Assembly (NCBI GenBank): GCA_015680685.1
Contig: MNCI01002152.1
Span: forward strand, 653,822-717,821
Origin: Gnetum montanum
Lineage: Eukaryota > Streptophyta > Gnetopsida > Gnetales > Gnetaceae
DNA: 64,000 bases
Direction: 5' to 3'
In this document: in pieces, positions 57,785-64,000 of the stretch
How the letters are laid out: each line of letters starts with the position of its first letter
Numbering within the stretch: position 1 is the stretch's first letter
Translations under genes and position numbers: made by a program
Notes under the pieces: model-generated
Seen by the model: the letters and a program-made list of their open reading frames with translations, nothing else
Database searches by the model: none
What the model was told of the DNA's origin: nothing

Positions 57785-58695
57785 TAACATATATAAAAAA
57801 ATTAGGGAAATCTTAGCAACAACTCACCTCACCCATACCCTCGCAGTGATAGCCCTAGGGTCATCGCCAAGCCCTGAAACCCCCACCTCACACAAAAAAA
57901 TTTTCCTTTCCCTAGCCACATGAACTGCCATAATGGCTATGATTGTTAGAGCCCCTTGTTGTCCTTTACCTTTTTTTCTTTTTACCTAATAGCCACATCA
58001 ATCACTATAGCAATCACAATCACCATCGGATAGGCCCTTGCCTCATGAAACCCACAAAAATAGACCAAAAGGAGGAAGAGAAATCCTTTTGATGCACGTG
58101 CCTTCTTCCATGACCATGATGAGCCCAAGCAACCATGATAGTGGTGGCCTCTACCAAGGCAAGGTGTTGCTCCCAAACCTGAAGCCCCAATGCCTAAGCA
58201 GAAAGCCTAAAATATAGAACATAACAAGGAAGGGGCTAACTATACCAATGTACCTGGCATTCAACAATGCTCTCCTCTCCTCTACTTGTGCCCACGGTAG
58301 GTACTCAAGAAATCACTCTTCCTCATCCACGTTGGCAAGGCTAGGGTGTTGGCAACTTCTTCGATGTGACATCTTTGGCAAACTATGCTCTTTCTACAAT
58401 TGCACTATGCTCTGGAGGCTCATTTTCACTATTGACAATGATAGTTTTACCAAGGATGAAATGCATTTATATACCCTTGGGAATCACCTAAATTTTTACC
58501 TACCTGGTACTATACTCAACAGTGCTAAGCATAGCAAGGGGTTGAGTGTAGCCTCTAGAGTTAGAAATTTCTTTTATTTTTCTAGCAATCCCTAGACTTA
58601 AAAAATTTTTAAATTTTTCTAGTCACCTAATGAGCACCCTAGCCAATTTTTCCTTCTCCATGCATCGAACCTCATTTCAATAACAAACTTTGGCA

Positions 58696-58819
58696 ACATA
58701 ACCATATGCTATGATGTTAAACTAGCACATAACCATCTACTACGACATTAAAATGACACATAACCATCTACTATGATGTTAAATTGACACATAATTGTTT
58801 TCTATGACATTAAACTGGT
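58696..58819 (+). repeat. 31-bp tandem repeat, four units
   Basis: Units begin ACATAACCAT at 58696, 58727 and 58758, with a diverged fourth (ACATAATTGT) at 58789; each ends near TTAAA(C/A)T. It lies between the spacer and pol of G4. Confidence 0.88.
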
Positions 58820-59229
58820 AATCCCATGGCCTATCGAGGCCCAAAACCAATTCATGCATTGCTTACCCATCAACCAAATTTGCATACTTAAGAACATTTT
58901 TATTACATTGTTTTCTTTAACTATGCATCTTGCTCTCCTTAAGATAGGTGTAACTTGACATTTTTCTGGTTGTCTTTGTAGGATTATTGTAGGATTCACA
59001 ACATGTCTACATGAAAGCATCTTCACTCATCATTGGTCCTTACCGGGTCACATGGCAACCTTATGCAATGCATTGATCCACAATACCTAGACCTTGAACC
59101 CATAGCCTATGATGAATACATCACATCTGTAGAGGCATTGCTAGACTGGCTAGATCATCTAGTTAGGGCTCTAGACCTAGAGGCAGGTGATTTTGCCAAG
59201 AATCCCCTCATTGAAGTCCCTATAACAAC

Positions 59230-60530
59230 ATCTAGTGGCTAGGTGAAAACATTGAAACTTAGTTCTCTGCTAGAGCCTCAACATATCCAAAATATCACAA
59301 GAGTGCTTAATGAAAACATTAAGGTGTTTGCATGGTCTTACAAAGACATGCCAGGCCTAGATCCTCACATAGTACAACATAATATAATCCTCAATCCCTA
59401 CATAAAATTAGTTAAACAGAAAGCCTGCATGGTTAGGCCTGAGGTGGTGTTGGCAGTCCGTGATGAAATCACAAAGCTCTATAAGGCTAGTTTTATCCAA
59501 GCCATTGACTATGCTAACTGAGTCTCCAACATCATGGTTATGCTCAAGAAAAATAGGAGTATATGCATTTGCATAGACTTCTAGGACCTCAACAAGGCAA
59601 CAATTAAAGACAACTTCTTATTGCCTAGTATTGATCAACTAGTTGATACTATGGTTGGTCATGCCTTGTTGTCCTTTATGAATGGGTTCTTGAGATACAA
59701 CCAAATTTGGATCAACCTAGAGCACCAACTTAGTACTAACTTTACAACCCCTTGGGGTATGTTTTACTACACAATGATGCCATTTGAACTCAAGAACATA
59801 GGAGCAATCTATCAATGAGCCATGACATACATCTTTAATGATTATTTGTTAGGTCTACTCAATGACAATGCTGATTATATAGTTGTTAAGTACAAAGCAT
59901 TTCACAATCATGCAGGTGATTTAGGCCTTGTGCTCAAACGTTGTCTGAAACATGAACTTAGGCTCAATTCTAAGAAATGTGTCTTCAATGTCAAGATGGG
60001 CCACATGCTAAGTTTTGTAGTATATGAAGTACGCATACACATAGACCTCGATAAGGTTAAGGCCATTACCAACTTAGCACCACTAGCCAACCTTAAGGAG
60101 ATACGAGGGTTACAAGGAAAATTGTAATTTATACAATGGTTTATTGCACAATTGACTGACAAGTTGTAGCTCATGCAACATTTGCTCAAAAAGGGAGTCC
60201 ACTTTGAGTAGATGACTCAATGCCAAGAGGCATTTGACAACCTTAAAAAGGAGCTAGCGCAACTTCCAATGGTCTACCCTCTGTAAGGAGATAAACCATT
60301 CTACATCTACCTTACTACCTCTAACATGTCCATTACTTCCTGTCTTTGCCAAAAGCAAGATGATGGTACTGAGGTCCCTGTATACTACTTAAGTCATGCA
60401 ATAGTGTTCTACAAAGAAAAATACAATGATGTGGAGAAGACATGCCTTGCCTTAATCCTTTACACTTAAGAAGTGAAGGAATTATCTTTTCTGCAGCTAG
60501 TTAAACATCATCTGCAAAAGCAATGTACTC
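59230..60530 (+). pseudogene. G4 reverse transcriptase and RNase H
   Basis: Ty3/Gypsy order: LKLSSLLEPQHIQNI, FAWSYKDMPGLDPHIVQH, EITKLYKASFIQAI, DLNKATIKDNFLLPSIDQLV, TTPWGMFYYTMMPFELKN, then HELRLNSKKCVFNV. The YVDD catalytic motif near 59870 reads NADYIVV, so the second aspartate is lost. RNase H follows at about 60295-60475 (VPVYYLSHAI, EKYNDVEKTCLALI). Stops include TGA and TAG where family members have Trp or Arg. It is non-functional. Confidence 0.85.
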
Positions 60531-60569
60531 CAAGAAATTACAAAGAACATTTATGAGAGCAATCACATC

Positions 60570-61130
60570 ATGCATTGGAAACCAATAACCATGGAGTTTG
60601 ACTTGCATTACATTGCACAAGCATCAACCAAAGGTCAAGCAATAGCCGCACAGCTTATGGCTTCACTAATTAATGAGCAAGCAATGATAGATCCAAAATT
60701 TCTAAATGAGCATGTCACTAGCATAGGTCAAGTGCCTAACAACTTTGAGGCACTCTTACACTTCGATGGTGCTTCAATCTCTTAAGTGGATAGTGCTACT
60801 ATTATAATCACATTTCCCTCTAGGGAGATCTAACTCTTCATGTATCGTTTTGCATTTCCATGCACTAACAATGTGGCAAAGTATGAAAGTCCCCTCTGGG
60901 ACATCTTAGTAGCTCATGACCTAGGAATACAAAACCTAGCAGTTCAAGGAGATTTGCAACTAGTGGTCAACCAATTTATAGAGGTTTACACTTGTAAAGC
61001 CTAACATTTATAGCCTTACTATGACTTAGCAAAGCACCTGCGCAAGCAATTTACAACTACTGATGTTTAGCACATTTCCTAAAATGAAAATTCCATTTCT
61101 AATGCATTAGTTATGTTATCCTTAGGTATT
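60570..61130 (+). pseudogene. G4 second RNase H domain (Tat type)
   Basis: After the connection LHYIAQASTKGQAIAAQLMA, the block LLHFDGAS (about 60757), CTNNVAKYESPLWDILVAH, LAVQGDLQLVVNQF and NENSISNALVML follows. This second ribonuclease H between the first RNase H and integrase is the hallmark of the Tat group. The catalytic Asp in FDGAS and Glu in KYESP are kept; stops interrupt the frame. Confidence 0.78.
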
Positions 61131-61960
61131 ACACCTGAAATGCTTCACACATTGCCCACTACAATGGTTGATTACATTGTGCCTACCATGCAAACAACTG
61201 ACTTTGCATCCATAGCCACAGTAAGCACAACCCATGCAATAGAGTGGTACGTTAACATCAAGTCATACAACATCATAGCAGTATGTCATTGTAGGTGATA
61301 ACATTTTGTGGTGTAGGTCCTATGATGGCATACTATTAACATGTATTAGCAACAACGAATTGTAGCTGATCATTGAACAAATCCACAAGGGACTCTATGA
61401 ATGCCACATAGCACCTAGGGAAATGGTGACAAAAATCATATGCTTAGGCTACTATTGGTCTTACATGGAATGCGATTACATCTCCAAGGTCAAGACATGC
61501 GATATGTATCAAAAGCATGGTAACTTAATGCATGTGCCACCCACTAAGCTACATACAACATAGATCATATGGCCATTCCAATGATGAAGGTTGGACATCA
61601 TTGGCCCAATAATGCCTACATCCTCCACTAGGCATGGTTTCATCATAACTACCACTGAGTATTTTATGAAGTGGGTTGAGGCTATTCCCCTTAGGAGGAC
61701 CACATTACAGTAGATTTGCAAATTCATACTTGATAACACAGTGTCCTATTTTGGTTTACCCATGACCATTATCACAGATAACAAACCATAGTTTAGTAGT
61801 GCTGAGATTAATGCCTTTTGTAAGCACCTCAGAATCAAACATTCCTTTTCATTTTCCTACCACCTTCAGGTGAACAACCAAGTGGAGGCCACAAACAAGG
61901 TCATCTTCAATCTTCTAAAGAATATGCTTCGTAGCATGTTGAACCCAAAAAATTTGTTCA
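61131..61960 (+). pseudogene. G4 integrase
   Basis: CDMYQKHGN (zinc-domain end, about 61498) precedes the core: WRLDIIGPIMPTSS (first Asp), EYFMKWVEAIPLRR, LPMTIITDNKP (second Asp) and VNNQVEATNKVIFN (Glu). All three DDE positions are visible, but stops occur before and inside the domain. The similarity ends near 61950; the last 150 bases before X5 are AT-rich and unrecognised. Confidence 0.82.
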
Positions 61961-62112
61961 ATTTTAGTAAGTATTTTTGTCAAACTTATGCATTTTAATT
62001 AATTTCATTTTATATTTCATATAGTTAATTATTTATTTAATAATTATTTTATTTATTTATGTAAGTTGTAAATATTAGTTTATTATTATTTTATGATTAG
62101 TTAATTAGTGTG

Positions 62113-63044
62113 TGATGAGTGGTGAGGTACCCCTACACTCAACCATACGAAACGAGTGTAGCACGCGTGATTCAGTCGAACTCTGCAGACTAAAAGCCTA
62201 AACGCCACAAGGAACACTTGGGGTTAATTAATCATTGTCTTCCCAGACTTACTTGTTGTTGTCACGGTGTATGGTTAAGTAAGTCTGAGGTATATGATTT
62301 TTTTGGTATTTTCTGGTTTATCTCCTATGCTAAACGGTGAAGGGTTGAGAGACTAAAACTAATTCTAACTACAACACTAAGTCCTAGCGTCAGCGTCCGT
62401 TCCCACTTACCGTACACACCCTGAACTGTGCAACTGTGGCTACCAAATGCTAATCGTTATTGGGATTACCACACGTAACGCATGTGCTCGAACCAGTCGT
62501 ACTGAGGCGCTTAACTAACCTAAGTGTGACAAGCAGCCGATTCCTTGACTAGCCATACACATCCGTAGATGCTCTTAATCAAGTCGTACTTGTCCCACGT
62601 TCTAGGAGGTAAGGGTGAGAGAATCTAATCGCGATGATTAGTCGATTCCTTGGCTAGCCGTACACGTTCGTCAACGCTCGTAACCAAGTTGTACTCATGC
62701 CATGTTACTAGGAAAGCAATAAATAACATTAATTAAACCTATTCATGCACTGCAAGGTTTATTCACAAAGCTCATCTTTATTTTCATACACAACTTGCGT
62801 TCAGGTACAAAGCTGCTCGAATAAAGAACCGTTCACTTGGGGGACTCCTACTGCGGGCACATGGAAAATTTTCTATCTCTGGGGTGATCAATCCGCAAAT
62901 GCTTCGCTACTTTACGCCTAGGATGTGAAATGAGGGGAGTGCTGCCTCTTATTTATAGATTTGGCAACGGACCACGATATCGTGTACGCGATATCGTAGG
63001 GGATGTGATGCAATATTGCGGCTTGTGCAATTCACGTCTCATCA
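62113..63044 (-). repeat. 3' LTR of X5
   Basis: 932 bp, TGATGAGTGG...CTCATCA on the plus strand. The minus-strand TATA box is at 62950-62957, with GATATC palindromes at about 62975-62998. Confidence 0.87.
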
Positions 63045-64000
63045 TACCCCCATGACTGAATGAAAACTCGTCCTCGAGTTCCTTGCAATAATATCAGGTA
63101 GGTATGGGATTATTGAGGGGAATGGAACTAATGGAATGACATGTGAATGGTTCATTATTACAAGACTTGACAAAACTGGTGTTCATGACAACAAGGGTGA
63201 ACACCTTATTATAATGACATCAGGCCTTTGTTGGCAACTGAGAGAGAAAGAGAGAGAGAGAAGAGAAGAGAAGAAGAGAGAAGAGTCTTGCTACTGCCAA
63301 CGCCTAGATTGTGCCTTCCGTTGTCCATCTGTAAGCGCATCATCAATCTTACTCCTTGCATAGCTGCTTCAACACCGCTCCATTCCAAGTGTTTGCTCCA
63401 GATCCATTCCACTGTTGTATGAGTGCCATCTGCACACACAACACAATCATATATTAGCAAGGGTAATTGAATCATTAAGTAAATAATACCTTGCTTTGGT
63501 GTAGGTTCATTGGCTAGGTTGTGGTATGGCTGATATGGACTTGGGAAGATGTAGATGATGACTACTGAAGGTGTAGGGGTTAGGAAAAGAAATGAAAAAA
63601 TTTGGGGCGTAGGAGAAAAATCAAAAAATTAGGCCCCGTACCCCCATGACTAATCGCGAACCTCCAATAGCGTTAGAATGGAGAAAGAAAAGGAGTAAGA
63701 AACATAGGTAAAAAGGGACAACTATGGCATCAATGAAATGGATGTCAAGATGGAAATGAACAAAAATAATAATTAATTGCAAAATGTTAAGGAAAAGAAG
63801 TTAACTAATGCTCCAAATAGGTATGTCAGTGGGTCCTCCCAAAAGTAGGCTCATGCCGTTAATGCCCTGACAAACCCACATTCAAAGAGTCCGTAGGCTT
63901 TGGGAATGTCTTTTGAAACAAGAGTTAAAGTCTTAACTAGAAGAATTTACCAAAAAGAAAACAATGCATCAACCAAAATATATACACTAATGATACAACC
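62113..64000 (-). mobile_element. Family X copy X5 (partial, runs off the window)
   Basis: A minus-strand copy: 3' LTR 62113-63044, then its purine-site region (CCCCCATGACTGAATG on plus) and about 950 bases of 3' internal DNA closely similar to X1 from 41334. GTGTG at 62108-62112 is the candidate left target duplication. No coding part is in the window. Confidence 0.87.

Larger units (their letters stand above)
56729..58695. other. G4 spacer: no clear gene; possible 5' part of the antisense gene
   Basis: AT-rich at 56729-57060, C-rich at 57340-58300. Frames at 57350-57562 (+) and 57982-58176 (-) have no recognisable similarity. The start of the antisense gene is probably here but I cannot place its first exon. 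Confidence 0.35.
50595..62112 (+). mobile_element. Tat-like Ty3/Gypsy element G4 with antisense gene
   Basis: It begins in X3 reverse transcriptase. It shows a left LTR, primer site, gag, a long spacer with an antisense gene remnant, then reverse transcriptase, RNase H, a second RNase H and integrase. X5 interrupts it at 62112 and its right LTR is outside the window, so the target duplication cannot be tested. The second RNase H and the CX2HX4HX4C gag finger place it in the Tat group. All ORFs are decayed. Confidence 0.78.

Noticed and set aside
58696-58819. CRISPR-like array
   Set aside because: Four contiguous 31-bp units without spacers, in a plant retrotransposon, form a plain tandem repeat.
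63136-63475. ORFs with a GA-rich run in X5 and its X1 counterpart (41383-41709)
   Set aside because: The similarity between X1 and X5 is nucleotide-level repeat identity; the frames differ in length and have no domain.

Overview
This window looks like intergenic DNA from a large, repeat-rich plant genome. It is AT-rich, has assembly gaps, and consists almost wholly of nested, mostly decayed LTR retrotransposons of the plant Ty1/Copia and Ty3/Gypsy types, with LINE, SINE-like and PIF1-helicase remnants and pieces of plant gene families (an NRT1/PTR transporter, an alpha/beta-hydrolase, an FCP1-like phosphatase). A seed plant with a giant genome, such as a gymnosperm, would fit, but the species cannot be read from the sequence. 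I see no intact host gene, no tRNA or rRNA gene and no CRISPR array. Names such as C1, C2, T1, X1-X5 and G4 are local labels of mine.

Layout, left to right. 1-4037: Copia element C1, two LTRs around a decayed gag and no pol. 4038-7060: no gene seen. 7061-17850: a second Copia element, C2, whose gag-protease-integrase part (to 9643) and reverse transcriptase part (from 17316) are separated by a 7.7-kb insertion with a 5-bp target duplication, AGCAC. The insertion carries two blocks of 71-bp repeats, a captured transporter fragment, a PIF1-like helicase pseudogene and a 433-bp foldback palindrome. 17851-19640: a SINE-like head and an unexplained GC-richer block. 19640-27830: a LINE fragment on the minus strand split by T1, a young-looking Ty3/Gypsy element (20178-27343, target duplication GGAAG) with two nearly intact ORFs but no reverse transcriptase, RNase H or integrase core. 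29514-30058: alpha/beta-hydrolase pseudogene.

32030-64000 is a tower of insertions, most of one Gypsy family (family X, LTR termini TGATGAG...CTCATCA). X3 (from 32030, plus strand) was hit in gag by X2 (33813-47596, target duplication ATCAT). X2's left LTR was hit by solo LTR S1 (minus, CCATG/CCGTG), and its right LTR by X1 (40366-47129, minus, AATGT). X3's reverse transcriptase is broken at about 50594 by G4, a Tat-like Gypsy element with two RNase H domains and, between gag and pol, an antisense intron-bearing FCP1-phosphatase-like gene remnant. G4 is broken at 62112 by X5, a further minus-strand family-X copy that runs off the window.

Nothing here works as a cellular pathway. The genes form defective transposons that would depend on proteins supplied in trans. 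The observations most worth following are the antisense FCP1-like gene in G4, the in-frame pol-deleted ORF of T1, the copied insertion-site junction inside the right LTR of X2, and the composite insertion inside C2.
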